Shown here: positions 10,107-18,389 of the stretch, piece after piece
Layout of the letters: each line of letters opens with the position of its first letter
Position numbering within the stretch: position 1 is the stretch's first letter
DNA from: UBA2040 sp002384725
GTDB taxonomy: Bacteria; Bacteroidota; Bacteroidia; Flavobacteriales_D; Crocinitomicaceae
Assembly (NCBI GenBank): GCA_963926475.1
Contig: CAWUXE010000001.1
Location: 1 to 64,000, forward strand
Direction of reading: 5' to 3'
DNA length: 64,000 nucleotides
Notes under the pieces: model-generated
What the model saw: the letters and a program-made list of their open reading frames with translations, nothing else
The model's database searches: none
Told to the model about the DNA's origin: nothing
Made by a program: the position numbers and the translations under genes

Positions 10107-10787
10107 TTATATCTTAACAGACAAACCTGCATTTAGAATACCACCTTGCCCAAAACCAGCAGCAACGTTTATTCCTAAGTTATCTGTAAGAAAGTAACGT
10201 ACACCAACTCCTATTCTTGATGCAATAGGTATCAAACTTGAAATTTCAGCTTGTGTATAACTAGGATCTGAACTTTCGAATGAGAATGTTCTGTTCCCAT
10301 AACCTACACCGAATACTCCGTAGAAATCGACTTGATCATTATCAATAAAGTGGTAGTTGAATGTCAACAACACACCTATTTTCTTTGTTGAAAAATCGTA
10401 TGTGTAATCTTCGAGTAATCCTGTTTCTGTATAAGAAACTTTTGTGTTGTTGAATCCGATATCCAAACCTAGTCCAATTTTATCTGCTAATAAGTATTCC
10501 GCACGAAATCCAACAGGTCCAATACCCGATATTGATAAACCTTCTTCTGTTCCTTGGGTATAGGCAGCTTTAAACACTGTAGTATACAAATTAGGGAATC
10601 CATAATAAACATCGAAAACTAAGTTCCCTTCTTCTAAAGCTTGTGCAGATGCTGTGTTTGAAAACATGATTCCAAATGCAGCAATAGCGCTAATAATTGT
10701 TTTTTTTATATTAATATATTTAATATATGTCTCACTAAGGTAATATAAAAAAAACAGTTCGAAATAATTACTTATAAATGTTATCAC
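10107..10787 (-). CDS. Outer-membrane beta-barrel protein; start codon uncertain
   Basis: A porin-like outer-membrane beta-barrel protein. After the signal peptide the sequence is strands of alternating polarity (for example LGLDIGFNNTKVSY, GVLLTFNYHF, FYGVFGVGYGN) ending in GLSVKI. No ligand is inferred. The first ATG, at 10787, gives 226 residues but places 26 unlikely residues ahead of a classical signal peptide that would begin with KKTIISAIAAFG and end AQA near residue 50. The codon at the expected start is ATA (10707-10709), where ATG would be normal. Either the long form is made, a rare start is used, or the original ATG has mutated. Confidence 0.65.
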   Translation of the reverse strand: MITFISNYFELFFLYYLSETYIKYINIKKTIISAIAAFGIMFSNTASAQALEEGNLVFDVYYGFPNLYTTVFKAAYTQGTEEGLSISGIGPVGFRAEYLLADKIGLGLDIGFNNTKVSYTETGLLEDYTYDFSTKKIGVLLTFNYHFIDNDQVDFYGVFGVGYGNRTFSFESSDPSYTQAEISSLIPIASRIGVGVRYFLTDNLGINVAAGFGQGGILNAGLSVKI

Positions 10788-10841
10788 AGTATTGCCTTAT
10801 TATAGTAGATCATATTCAATTTTCATGCATTAAATATTACC

Positions 10842-10849
10842 TACCTTTG
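10842..10849 (+). promoter_or_regulatory. Candidate -7 promoter element for the SulP transporter
   Basis: TACCTTTG matches TAnnTTTG and ends 27 bases before the ATG at 10877, a normal leader length for this phylum. Confidence 0.5.
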
Positions 10850-10876
10850 CGACCTTAAATTTGAGACCTATAGATA

Positions 10877-12454
10877 ATGACTAAACTTTTTAATCTTTTC
10901 GATTTTAAACAGAAAGTAGATTACAAAACGGAAATTATGTCCGGATTAACGGTGGCTTTAGCCTTAGTGCCCGAAGCAATTGCCTTTGCCATGATTCCAG
11001 GCTTTTCACCTTTGACAGGTTTGTATGCCGCTTTTGTTTTGGCATTGGTTACTTCCATCTTCGGTGGTCGACCAGGAATGATTTCGGGAGCAACTGGTGC
11101 TGTCGCAGTAATTTTTGTCGGATTGATTCTTGAATTGAAAAGGCATTTCCCAGGTATAGAACCTGAAGAAATACTCAATTATGTCTTTATTACTGTTGTT
11201 TTCGCTGGTGTGCTTCAAATTCTAGCTGGTGTGCTTCGCTTGGGTAAATTCATTCGTTTGGTTCCACAACCGGTCATGTTTGGCTTTGTAAATGGACTTG
11301 CGATTATCATATTCATGGCACAGTTTCCCAATTTTTATCAAAAAGGAACAGAGAATTTATTGGCACAAACGCCTTTCCTCATTATGCTTGGACTAACCGT
11401 TTTGACAATGGTTATCATATGGGGATTACCGAAATTAACAAAAATGATTCCTTCCGCATTGGTCGCTATTTTAGTGGTTTCTGCTTTGGTTATTGGTTTG
11501 AATATAGATACGATGACGGTTGCCGACACCATGAAAGATGGTCAAAGCATCAAAGGTGGCTTCCCTCCTCTTTCCATTCCAAATATCGATTGGTCATGGG
11601 AAAGCTTGATGATCATTTTTCCTTATGCAGCGATTGTTGCAGGAGTGGGCTTAATCGAAAGTTTATTGACCTTGAATATCATTGACGAAATAACGGAAAC
11701 GCGAGGGAGTGGAAATCGTGAATGTATTGCACAAGGAACGGCGAATATTTTCTCTGGTTTTCTCTCTGGAATGGGTGGTTGTGCTATGATAGGTCAAAGC
11801 TTAATCAATACTTCCGCTGGAGCGAGAGCTCGACTTTCTGGAATTACAGCGGCAGTTATGTTGTTGGTTTTCATTATGTTTGGTTCAAGTTTGATTGAAA
11901 AACTCCCGATGGCAGCTCTTGTCGGTTTGATGTTCATGGTGGCTATTGGAACTTTCGAATGGGCAAGTTTCAAAGTGTTTAAGAAAATGCCATCGTCTGA
12001 TGTTCTCGTGATGATTTTGGTGACCCTAATTACAGCTATTACGCACAACTTGGCGATTGCTGTTCTTGCAGGAGTTATCCTTTCCGCTTTGGCCTATTCA
12101 TGGGAAAATGCGAAAAGAATTCGTGCTCGAAAATACGTGGATGACAATGGCGTCAAGCACTATGAAATCTATGGACCCCTTTTCTTTGGTTCAACAACGG
12201 CATTCTCAGAAAAATTTGATCCTTTGAATGACCCGGACGAAGTTATCGTTGATTTTGCAGAAAGTCGAGTTGCAGATATGTCAGCAATTGAGGCTCTGAA
12301 TAAGTTGACTGAACGCTATTTGAAAGCTGGAAAAAAAATCCACTTGAAGCACTTGAGCAAAGATTGTCAGACTTTATTGAAGAATGCGAAAAAGGTAATC
12401 GATGTGAATGTGCTAGAAGATCCGACGTATCATATTGTGGTGGATAAAGTTTAA
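10877..12454 (+). CDS. SulP/SLC26-family anion transporter with STAS domain
   Basis: Inner-membrane anion transporter of the SulP (SLC26) family; members carry sulfate, bicarbonate or dicarboxylates, and the substrate cannot be read from sequence. The 525-residue protein opens with the family pattern (GLTVALALVPEAIAFAMIPGFSPLTGLYAAF) and has about 12 hydrophobic segments to about residue 415. It closes with a cytoplasmic STAS domain from about residue 435 (EVIVDFAESRVADMSAIEAL). A TAnnTTTG promoter precedes it. No carbonic anhydrase or sulfur-assimilation gene is adjacent, so no substrate is implied by context. Confidence 0.9.
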   Translation: MTKLFNLFDFKQKVDYKTEIMSGLTVALALVPEAIAFAMIPGFSPLTGLYAAFVLALVTSIFGGRPGMISGATGAVAVIFVGLILELKRHFPGIEPEEILNYVFITVVFAGVLQILAGVLRLGKFIRLVPQPVMFGFVNGLAIIIFMAQFPNFYQKGTENLLAQTPFLIMLGLTVLTMVIIWGLPKLTKMIPSALVAILVVSALVIGLNIDTMTVADTMKDGQSIKGGFPPLSIPNIDWSWESLMIIFPYAAIVAGVGLIESLLTLNIIDEITETRGSGNRECIAQGTANIFSGFLSGMGGCAMIGQSLINTSAGARARLSGITAAVMLLVFIMFGSSLIEKLPMAALVGLMFMVAIGTFEWASFKVFKKMPSSDVLVMILVTLITAITHNLAIAVLAGVILSALAYSWENAKRIRARKYVDDNGVKHYEIYGPLFFGSTTAFSEKFDPLNDPDEVIVDFAESRVADMSAIEALNKLTERYLKAGKKIHLKHLSKDCQTLLKNAKKVIDVNVLEDPTYHIVVDKV

Positions 12455-12549
12455 AATCGACTGTTGACCCTTGAGGTTGACTTAATTTGAGTAAAAAAAT
12501 CAGGACCGGACGAATCCAATTCTGACTTTTCAATTAAAAGGTAAACTTT

Positions 12550-13917
12550 TTAGTGCTGAATAGCTACTTGCTTTCTAACAGTTGATTTTCCGTTGTTGAT
12601 TTCTAGGAAATAAATTCCATCATACAAGACCTCTGTTTCGAAGAAAACGATTGTTCTTCCTTGTAAAAACTGCTTTTCTGCGACCATCTTTCCTTTGATA
12701 TCGTACAATTTTACAAGCATGTTTTCTTCCACCTTCGTTTTGATTTGAATCATCAATAAATCACTCGCTGGATTTGGATAAACCGTAAAATCATTTTCTT
12801 TCAATACTTCTACAATTCCTGCAGTCGATGCGTAAGTTGTTGTTGGCTCACTAACGCTCGTCACTTTTGAACCTGTCACTGTTCCGTAAAAAGTTGGACC
12901 TACAACGTATGGGTAAGTTGAATTCCAATCTTCATCTACTGTAGCAAAGTAAGCATATGTCCCATTTGGATATTCCGGCGTAACACAAACGCGACCATTG
13001 TGCACGTCTAGGTAATCTGGTGATGCATTTGCGATAAACTCATTGTCTTCACGGAAATATCCGATTGGGTAGGTTGTGCTCACATTTGGTCCTGAACTAA
13101 CTGAAGCTCCAGTAGGACTTGTGTTTCTTACGGTAATATTTCGTTGAGAATAACCAGATTTCATTCGAGTAATTCCGCCGGTTCCATTTAAATTTTTGTA
13201 TCCATATGCTCCGTAAATTGGGAAGCCATCATAAGCGAATCCTATCAATGGTGAATGAACTGTTGAATCGATTACGTATAATCCATCCGCCAAGTACAAA
13301 TCACAAATATTAGAGATAACGGCTAAGTCCAAATTGAAAGCACTCGGGTTTTGATGGTGGTGATAATTTCCCATTGCTGGATGTCCTTTTGCACAATCAA
13401 AACCTGCTTTCTCCGCAGGAATGGCATCTCTGTTCCAATCTTGGTTCGCTTGAGGTCCACCTGGGCAAGGAGGATTTCCTGGACCGCCACACAACGCATT
13501 GGTATTTGGGTTCCAAGCAACTCCGTCACGATAATCAAACAAAGAAACACCATTGATGAAAACGCCAATATTACCTGGGGTTGTAGCGGCTGCCGTTCCT
13601 GTATTTTGAACAGGATTCAATGAAATTTTATAAATCGCGTTTTGATCAGAGGCAAAAGAAGGATTTCCATCTAAAAACGGTCCAGTGACATAACTCGGAA
13701 TTCCTTTTGTTGAGGCGTACACCCAATTTGTAGAATACTGTACTGTTTGTACATTTACCAAAACTGCATCAGCAATCGGAGTTGAATTTCCTTGTACATA
13801 ATGGCTACCTGTAATGATATTGTTTTGCAACCAACTAAAAATTGCCGGATTGGTTTGTGCATTGACACCTGCTAAAAACAAGGTAGAAAAAGCAATACTC
13901 TTAAGGATTTTTTTCAT
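12550..13917 (-). CDS. Secreted YHYH-domain protein with T9SS C-terminal sorting domain
   Basis: A 455-residue exported protein with a signal peptide (residues 1-20, ending NAQ). It has a YHYH-type domain marked by GNYHHHQNP near residue 186, DGFPIYGAYGY, and HNGRVCVTPEYPNGTYAYF. A C-terminal T9SS type A sorting domain follows, with PNPASDLL, YDIKGKMV and GIYFLEIN. YHYH domains are clustered His/Cys/Met-bearing extracellular domains often found near copper-handling genes; that link is family knowledge, not shown here. It is separated from the dihaem protein gene by 59 bases that contain a copy of the bipartite ECF promoter motif (13949-13974), so it is probably a separately transcribed member of the same regulon. 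Confidence 0.8.
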   Translation of the reverse strand: MKKILKSIAFSTLFLAGVNAQTNPAIFSWLQNNIITGSHYVQGNSTPIADAVLVNVQTVQYSTNWVYASTKGIPSYVTGPFLDGNPSFASDQNAIYKISLNPVQNTGTAAATTPGNIGVFINGVSLFDYRDGVAWNPNTNALCGGPGNPPCPGGPQANQDWNRDAIPAEKAGFDCAKGHPAMGNYHHHQNPSAFNLDLAVISNICDLYLADGLYVIDSTVHSPLIGFAYDGFPIYGAYGYKNLNGTGGITRMKSGYSQRNITVRNTSPTGASVSSGPNVSTTYPIGYFREDNEFIANASPDYLDVHNGRVCVTPEYPNGTYAYFATVDEDWNSTYPYVVGPTFYGTVTGSKVTSVSEPTTTYASTAGIVEVLKENDFTVYPNPASDLLMIQIKTKVEENMLVKLYDIKGKMVAEKQFLQGRTIVFFETEVLYDGIYFLEINNGKSTVRKQVAIQH

Positions 13918-13948
13918 TATTAATTTGATTTAATATTGTTTATACTCG

Positions 13949-13974
13949 TTTTGACGACGGATACTTTTCATTCC
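13949..13974 (-). promoter_or_regulatory. Predicted ECF sigma promoter (copy 3, YHYH gene)
   Basis: On the minus strand the sequence reads GGAATGAA, an 8-base spacer, then GTCGTCAAAA. Both blocks and the spacing are identical to the copy upstream of the ECF sigma gene. It lies 31 bases before the YHYH start codon. Confidence 0.7.
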
Positions 13975-13976
13975 TT

Positions 13977-14993
13977 CTATTCTTTCGAAAAGAATTCTCT
14001 TGGGTAACCGAACTTTGGATTGAAAAGAAAATCGTCGTCAGTTAAAGTGAATAAAAAGGCAATGATATCTGCTTTCTCATTTGAAGACAATTTGATGGCT
14101 TTTTTAAGTTGAGGCGATAATGTTGACGAACGTTCGATATTATCTGTATAATGGTCCAAGACTTCCCGTAGCTTCGAAAAGCGTCCGTCGTGCATGTATG
14201 GATACGTATGTTTTATGTTTCGTAAAGTTGGCACTTTGAATTTCTGCGCGTCTTCCGCCAAATTGGTAATTTTCTTTCGCCCGTAATCCATCAAAGTCGG
14301 ATCAAGCGGTAGACCATTGTTCTCGAATTTATGGCTGGTGAAAAGCGGTTCGGTATGACAACTAGCGCAATTATTTCGAAATAGCTGTAATCCGTTTTGT
14401 TCTTGCTCGTTAAACTGGGCTCCGCCTCTAAGGTATTTATCGTATTTGGAATTATTAGAAATCAACTCCAATTCAAACTGAGAAATGGCGAACAACAGGT
14501 TTTGAGTCGTTGCTTCTTCCGCTCCAAAAGCTTCTAGAAATGCTTTTCTATATCGTGGTAATTTGTTGAGTTTTTTAAGTACTTTCTTTAAATCCTCGTC
14601 CATTTCGTTGTGATCTGTAATGGGCGCAATTGTTTGACGATCAAGCGCTGGCACTCCACCATCCCACATAAAAGACGTACTCCATGCAAGATTCATCAAA
14701 GCCATCGAATTTCTGGTTCCTATTCTACCATCGATACCATGCGATAAATCGTGATCGACGTGTGTAAAACCTGTCGCTTGAAGATGACAACTCGAACAGG
14801 AAATTGAATTGTCTTTTGATAAAATCGGATCATAAAAAAGTGCTCTTCCGAGTTGAATTTTTGAATCCGATCTGGGGTTGACCGAATAATCGTATGTTTT
14901 TTCAGGCCAAGTGATGGAAAAGATTTTATCTCCACTGTTCTTCCAAATTAAAGAAGTACTCAGAATTAAAAATATGACGAATAGACTTTTCAT
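13977..14993 (-). CDS. MbnH/MauG-type dihaem cytochrome c peroxidase-like protein
   Basis: A 338-residue exported dihaem protein of the bacterial cytochrome c peroxidase/MauG superfamily. It has two CXXCH haem sites (C66-x2-C69-H70 and C209-x2-C212-H213), the LGRALFYDPILS opening of the family, and a late YPYMHDGRF segment. It sits directly downstream of an MbnP-like gene, with the MbnP stop codon abutting its ATG. In characterised MbnP/MbnH pairs the dihaem enzyme oxidises a tryptophan of MbnP to kynurenine, which takes part in copper binding. That pairing argues for MbnH over a general peroxide-detoxifying peroxidase. Function inferred from order and family. Confidence 0.82.
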   Translation of the reverse strand: MKSLFVIFLILSTSLIWKNSGDKIFSITWPEKTYDYSVNPRSDSKIQLGRALFYDPILSKDNSISCSSCHLQATGFTHVDHDLSHGIDGRIGTRNSMALMNLAWSTSFMWDGGVPALDRQTIAPITDHNEMDEDLKKVLKKLNKLPRYRKAFLEAFGAEEATTQNLLFAISQFELELISNNSKYDKYLRGGAQFNEQEQNGLQLFRNNCASCHTEPLFTSHKFENNGLPLDPTLMDYGRKKITNLAEDAQKFKVPTLRNIKHTYPYMHDGRFSKLREVLDHYTDNIERSSTLSPQLKKAIKLSSNEKADIIAFLFTLTDDDFLFNPKFGYPREFFSKE

Positions 14994-15647
14994 TTAATAC
15001 GCTCCAAGTAAAACAAATCCATTGATCATTTTCTTCATCATGCGAACGGCTTGTTTTCCAGGAATCATGATTTCATTTTCTTTTTTCACGTTTACGAGCC
15101 GAAAAACATCCCATAAATCGATTTTAATTTGGACATTGGATTCATAAATTTGACCAAAATTTATTGTTTTATCCACGGAAAAAGGATCGAGATATCCACC
15201 CAGATGATATTGAAATTTGTTGTTTCTCGTATTTGCGCTGGGTGATTCTCCTTCAATCTTTAGATGAATATACCCACTTTTCCATGCCCAATACATGCCC
15301 AAACTAGGGTCCAAATCACCTTCCATAACACTTGCTGTGTGATAAAGTGGTTCTAGTCCGTAGGTTATAACCAACTCCCTTTTTTCATTAAGTGGAACCG
15401 ACCAATTATGTGTTTCTGGTTTGGACCAATCGACAAGATGAGCGGCATCTGCAGAGACTTCATTCTTAGGTGGAACACTTACAAAAAATCGAATTGTTTC
15501 GAACTTCAAAGAATCGCCTTTCTTAGTCATATACCATGTATTCTCCTGAAGAGAATCCCCTTGGAATAGAAAAGTGAAATTTAATTCAGCTTTTTCCTGA
15601 GAAAACGTTTGATTGGCAAGTACAAGAAAGAAAAGTAAGATTCTCAT
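14994..15647 (-). CDS. MbnP-family periplasmic (copper-binding) protein
   Basis: A 217-residue exported protein with a signal peptide (residues 1-16, ending TFS). Family landmarks include RFFVSV near residue 53, the motif MYWAWKSGYIHLKIEG (W120 and W122), and FQYHLGGY further on. In the MbnP family a tryptophan of the domain is converted to kynurenine by its dihaem partner and the protein binds copper; which of these Trp residues would be modified cannot be told here. It is encoded between a CnrX/CpxP-like sensor gene, one base upstream, and the dihaem enzyme gene immediately downstream. All are on one strand behind an ECF sigma gene, so it is likely an output of that metal-sensing operon. 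Confidence 0.8.
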   Translation of the reverse strand: MRILLFFLVLANQTFSQEKAELNFTFLFQGDSLQENTWYMTKKGDSLKFETIRFFVSVPPKNEVSADAAHLVDWSKPETHNWSVPLNEKRELVITYGLEPLYHTASVMEGDLDPSLGMYWAWKSGYIHLKIEGESPSANTRNNKFQYHLGGYLDPFSVDKTINFGQIYESNVQIKIDLWDVFRLVNVKKENEIMIPGKQAVRMMKKMINGFVLLGAY

Positions 15648-15648
15648 C

Positions 15649-16107
15649 CTATTTTTTCATCGGTGGTTTGGGCGGACTGAAGAAAGTTTCCAATTTGGAG
15701 CGGAATTTTTTGAATTTCGGAATTTGATCTTCGCTACACAATTTTCGAATATCGTCAAAATGCTCCAAGTTCATGAATTCTATTTCATCATTAATCACAC
15801 TTAATCGTTCCATTCGCTCAGCCCGATTAGATTCTTGTCCTTCTTCACCTATCGTTTTGTAAAGGGCGTTTTTTATTGCCACTTGCTTTTTTCTGAGTTT
15901 TTTAACTTGACCTTGATGAGAAATGACTAATTTCTTATAGGATTTCCGCTGACTTTTATCAAAATCCAGTTCCTTACTTAACATTTCCATTTTATTCATA
16001 TCACCCATCATTGGATGTTTAGGTCTTAAAAAATGAAAAACGATAAAGACAATGTTCATCATGGCCAAAAGTACGACTGCTAAAATGAAAACTCTTCTCT
16101 TACTCAT
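15649..16107 (-). CDS. Periplasmic heavy-metal sensor-like protein (CnrX/CpxP/Spy type), membrane-anchored
   Basis: The chosen ATG (16105-16107) gives 152 residues beginning MSKRRVFIL, with one membrane anchor (about residues 6-24). A longer open frame exists but lies inside the previous gene. The periplasmic part is almost wholly helical and charged, with a Met/His-rich entry (KHPMMGDMNKMEM), long heptad-like helices with paired Arg/Lys/Glu, and a proline-rich tail (PPKPPMKK). This matches the four-helix CnrX/CpxP/Spy architecture, in which metal or misfolded protein sensing is relayed to an anti-sigma factor. It overlaps the upstream anti-sigma candidate by eight bases. The ligand is not known; the neighbouring MbnP/MbnH pair suggests copper. 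Confidence 0.72.
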   Translation of the reverse strand: MSKRRVFILAVVLLAMMNIVFIVFHFLRPKHPMMGDMNKMEMLSKELDFDKSQRKSYKKLVISHQGQVKKLRKKQVAIKNALYKTIGEEGQESNRAERMERLSVINDEIEFMNLEHFDDIRKLCSEDQIPKFKKFRSKLETFFSPPKPPMKK

Positions 16108-16393
16108 GGGTATAGGTATAAAAATCTGTAACGGATGAATCAAACATCTCAGAATTTCCATTTGCACTATTCAAACTTGAATCTTCTGAACTTGAATTAT
16201 AAATGGAAGTAAAATTAAAAAGAAATAATACGGAAAGCCCGAAAGCCATCATCCAAACTTTTCCCATTGAAATTTCATCTTCAACGGTCGTTAATTGACC
16301 TTGAATTCTTGTCCAAACATAGTCGGAAACTTCAATCGAATTGAAGCTCCGTTTGCTCGATAAAACCTTCTCTATGAAGTCATCTTTTTCCAT
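16100..16393 (-). CDS. Small single-pass membrane protein, anti-sigma factor candidate
   Basis: A 97-residue protein lying between an ECF sigma gene and a CnrX-like sensor gene. The first 40 residues are cytoplasmic and charged (FIEKVLSSKR, IEVSDYVWTRIQGQL), a single transmembrane helix follows (about 45-63), and the remainder is a Ser/Asn/Asp-rich periplasmic tail. I see no zinc-binding ZAS motif, so it would be a short CnrY-like rather than RsrA-like anti-sigma factor. The call rests on topology and gene order. A copy of the bipartite promoter motif lies 9 bases before its start, so it and the four downstream genes may be transcribed apart from sigma. Confidence 0.6.
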   Translation of the reverse strand: MEKDDFIEKVLSSKRSFNSIEVSDYVWTRIQGQLTTVEDEISMGKVWMMAFGLSVLFLFNFTSIYNSSSEDSSLNSANGNSEMFDSSVTDFYTYTHE

Positions 16394-16402
16394 TCTCTAT
16401 TT

Positions 16403-16428
16403 CTTTGACGACCCTTTTTAACTATTCC
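16403..16428 (-). promoter_or_regulatory. Predicted ECF sigma promoter (copy 2, anti-sigma gene)
   Basis: On the minus strand: GGAATAGT, an 8-base spacer, GTCGTCAAAG. It matches the other two copies in the core blocks and in spacing, overlaps the 3' end of the sigma gene, and lies 9 bases before the next ATG. Confidence 0.65.
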
Positions 16429-16957
16429 TTCTGTATTCATCATAAAATGACGAAAGTTCTTTGCGCATGTTGTCTTTTGCACGGTGCAAAGTCGACTCAA
16501 CGGCACCAACACTTTTGTTTACAATTTCAGAAATCTCAATATTGCCCAGCCCATCTACCTGCGATAAATAAAAAACCGTTCGCTGAGGTTCGGCTAGTTT
16601 ATTGATGGCGACCAAAAGCGTTTCCAACAATTCCGAATTCTCTATTTCTTCATTTGGCAAGAAAGCATTATCAACCACATTAAGTTCATCTGCAACGTCG
16701 TTGTTGGTAAAAAACCCAAACCTTTTTTTTCGCTTCTTTGATTTGATAGCGTCGAGAGATGTTGTTATTGAAATTTTATAAATCCAGGTTTTTAGTTGCG
16801 ACCGTTCCTCGAATTGATCAATTTTCTTGAAAACTTTTACAAAAACTTGTTGCACAACATCTTCGGCCTCCTTCCTATTCTTGAGATAACTCAGCACCAC
16901 ATGAAAAACGGGCTGTTTATTCTGATGATATATTTCCTCGAATTCGCTTTCCGACAT
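16418..16957 (-). CDS. ECF-subfamily RNA polymerase sigma factor
   Basis: A 179-residue sigma factor with region 2 (about residues 10-75: LKNRKEAEDVVQQVFVKVF, then QLKTWIYKISI) and region 4 (about 115-170: LAEPQRTVFYLSQVDGLGNIEISEIV, then GAVESTLHRAKDNMRKEL). Regions 1 and 3 are absent, as in extracytoplasmic-function sigmas. It directs RNA polymerase to a stress regulon when released by its anti-sigma factor. It heads the run of metal-related genes on the minus strand. A GGAATGAA/GTCGTCAAAA motif lies upstream of its start and recurs before two downstream genes, which suggests autoregulation. Confidence 0.9.
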   Translation of the reverse strand: MSESEFEEIYHQNKQPVFHVVLSYLKNRKEAEDVVQQVFVKVFKKIDQFEERSQLKTWIYKISITTSLDAIKSKKRKKRFGFFTNNDVADELNVVDNAFLPNEEIENSELLETLLVAINKLAEPQRTVFYLSQVDGLGNIEISEIVNKSVGAVESTLHRAKDNMRKELSSFYDEYRRNS

Positions 16958-16994
16958 TCTTCTTATTCAACACTTTTGAAATCGACTTAATATA

Positions 16995-17020
16995 TTTTGA
17001 CGACAAACAAAGTTCATTCC
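16995..17020 (-). promoter_or_regulatory. Predicted ECF sigma promoter (copy 1, sigma gene)
   Basis: On the minus strand: GGAATGAA (17013-17020), an 8-base spacer, GTCGTCAAAA (16995-17004), 37 bases before the sigma start codon. It is not the TAnnTTTG housekeeping type. The same two blocks at the same spacing recur upstream of two other genes of this cluster. Confidence 0.7.
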
Positions 17021-17034
17021 TGTGAATTACCACA

Positions 17035-18163
17035 TTAAATTTCTATTCCAAAAATAGTAATATCATCCACTTGTTCTATTTCTGTCCCACTTGAACCCAT
17101 CCATTCCTGAAGCTGACTTGTCAAGTTCTTCTTCTGATCCTTCATTTTTAAATCTACGTTCTTAGCCACTAGATTTATAAATTTCTTTTTCATGAACTTC
17201 TTCCCGTTCGGACCGCCAAATTGATCCGAAAAACCATCGGAGAATAGATAAAATTTGTCTCCTTTCGACAATTGAAATTGATGGTTCGTGAAATGAACCC
17301 ATATCTGGATAATCGCCAATCGGACGTTTGTCAGCCCGTATTTCTTTCAGTTCTTTCGTTTTCTTTATATTTTGAAGTAAAGGTGTATTTGCGCCAGACC
17401 ATTGCCCAATCATTTCTTTCTTATTGAGTAGTAATAAGGTAATGTCCAAACCATCGTTTTGATCGTTTATTAATTCATTCTGTTGCATGGCTAAGACCAT
17501 TTTCTCCCGCAGTTCGTTCAAGATCTCAGTGGCTTGAAGAGTATCACTTTTCAGCACGATATCGTTTAACATGGTAATCGCTAACATACTTAAAAGTGCG
17601 CATGGAACAACATGTCCAGTGCAATCTGCTGCGGCCGCTATGAAAAAATCTCCTTTTTTCTCAACGAAATAGAAATCCCCAGAGACAATATCTTTGGGTT
17701 TGAACAGTATGAAAAAATCACTGCCCAACATTTCTTTGATACGAGCAGGATCTGTTAAAACCGCATTCTGAATGCGCATGGCGTAGCGTATACTGTCCTT
17801 TAAATTCGACAAGGCTTTTTCCGTTTGTATTTTTTGTACAGAAACCAATTCTTTTTGAATGGAAACTTGCGTTTTTTCATGTTCCAATAAATTCAAAAAT
17901 TTCTGTTTTGCTCGTGTCGAACGAACTAAGATAAAAATGAACGCTAACGTAAATAAGATTGCCAATCCTAAAATAGATACGAACAACTTTTGCTTATTGG
18001 CTTACTCTTTGAGTGAAACGTACTAATACCACTGTTTTTTCGCATCAACACTTAAAATAATCGTTTCATTCCGGTATTGCCGCACACGCTTTTGTAACGA
18101 TCGAATAGTGTCCTCATACTGCTGTATCAGCAAAGTTTTATCTTCATTTTCGGTTTGACCCTA
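17035..18163 (-). pseudogene. Decayed SpoIIE/PP2C-type sensor phosphatase
   Basis: Two reading frames together encode one SpoIIE-like serine phosphatase of the TPR-coil-TM type. The upstream frame (from 17986) has a membrane helix (VSILGLAILFTLAFIFIL), a coiled coil, and the domain start (YAMRIQNAVL, DFFILFKPKDIVSGDFYF, AAADCTGHVVPCALLSML). The downstream frame (to 17035) finishes it with FYLFSDGFSDQFGG and QVDDITIFGIEI. The two are joined by a one-base frameshift near 17285-17310. Upstream of 17986 the same frame continues through a coiled-coil remnant (QQYEDTIRSLQKRVRQYRNE) interrupted by TAA at 18002-18004 and TAG at 18023-18025, and bounded by TAG at 18161-18163. The N-terminal sensor part is missing. 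Confidence 0.8.
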
Positions 18164-18361
18164 AGCTCTTGGCATAGAGCAAAAAGTCATGATAAAGAAC
18201 AAGGAAAACGTTTGAAAAACAAAGGAGAGTTTTATTTAGACTTAACTAAAGGATTTAAAAAGGATCACAAATCAGACCGAATGTACTTACTTAATTTGAA
18301 AATGGCCTATCAGCTTCCTATATTTTTGTTTTGCAATCTTTTATCTTCTGAAAATTAGCAC

Positions 18362-18369
18362 TACTTTTG
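18362..18369 (+). promoter_or_regulatory. Candidate -7 promoter element for sucC
   Basis: TACTTTTG matches TAnnTTTG and ends 20 bases before the sucC ATG. The 200 bases further upstream (18164-18361) hold no gene I can support. Confidence 0.45.
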
Positions 18370-18389
18370 AGCGTCCAAAAAAACAACAA

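Noticed and set aside
12455..12549. Terminator between the SulP gene and the YHYH gene
   Set aside because: Only weak, mismatched pairing was found, without a clear T-tract.
13977..14993. Calling the dihaem protein a methylamine dehydrogenase maturation enzyme (MauG)
   Set aside because: No methylamine dehydrogenase genes are near; the direct MbnP neighbour favours an MbnH role.
18155..18358. 67-residue plus-strand open frame before sucC
   Set aside because: No start context and no recognisable product; its 5' end overlaps the tail of the phosphatase pseudogene on the other strand.
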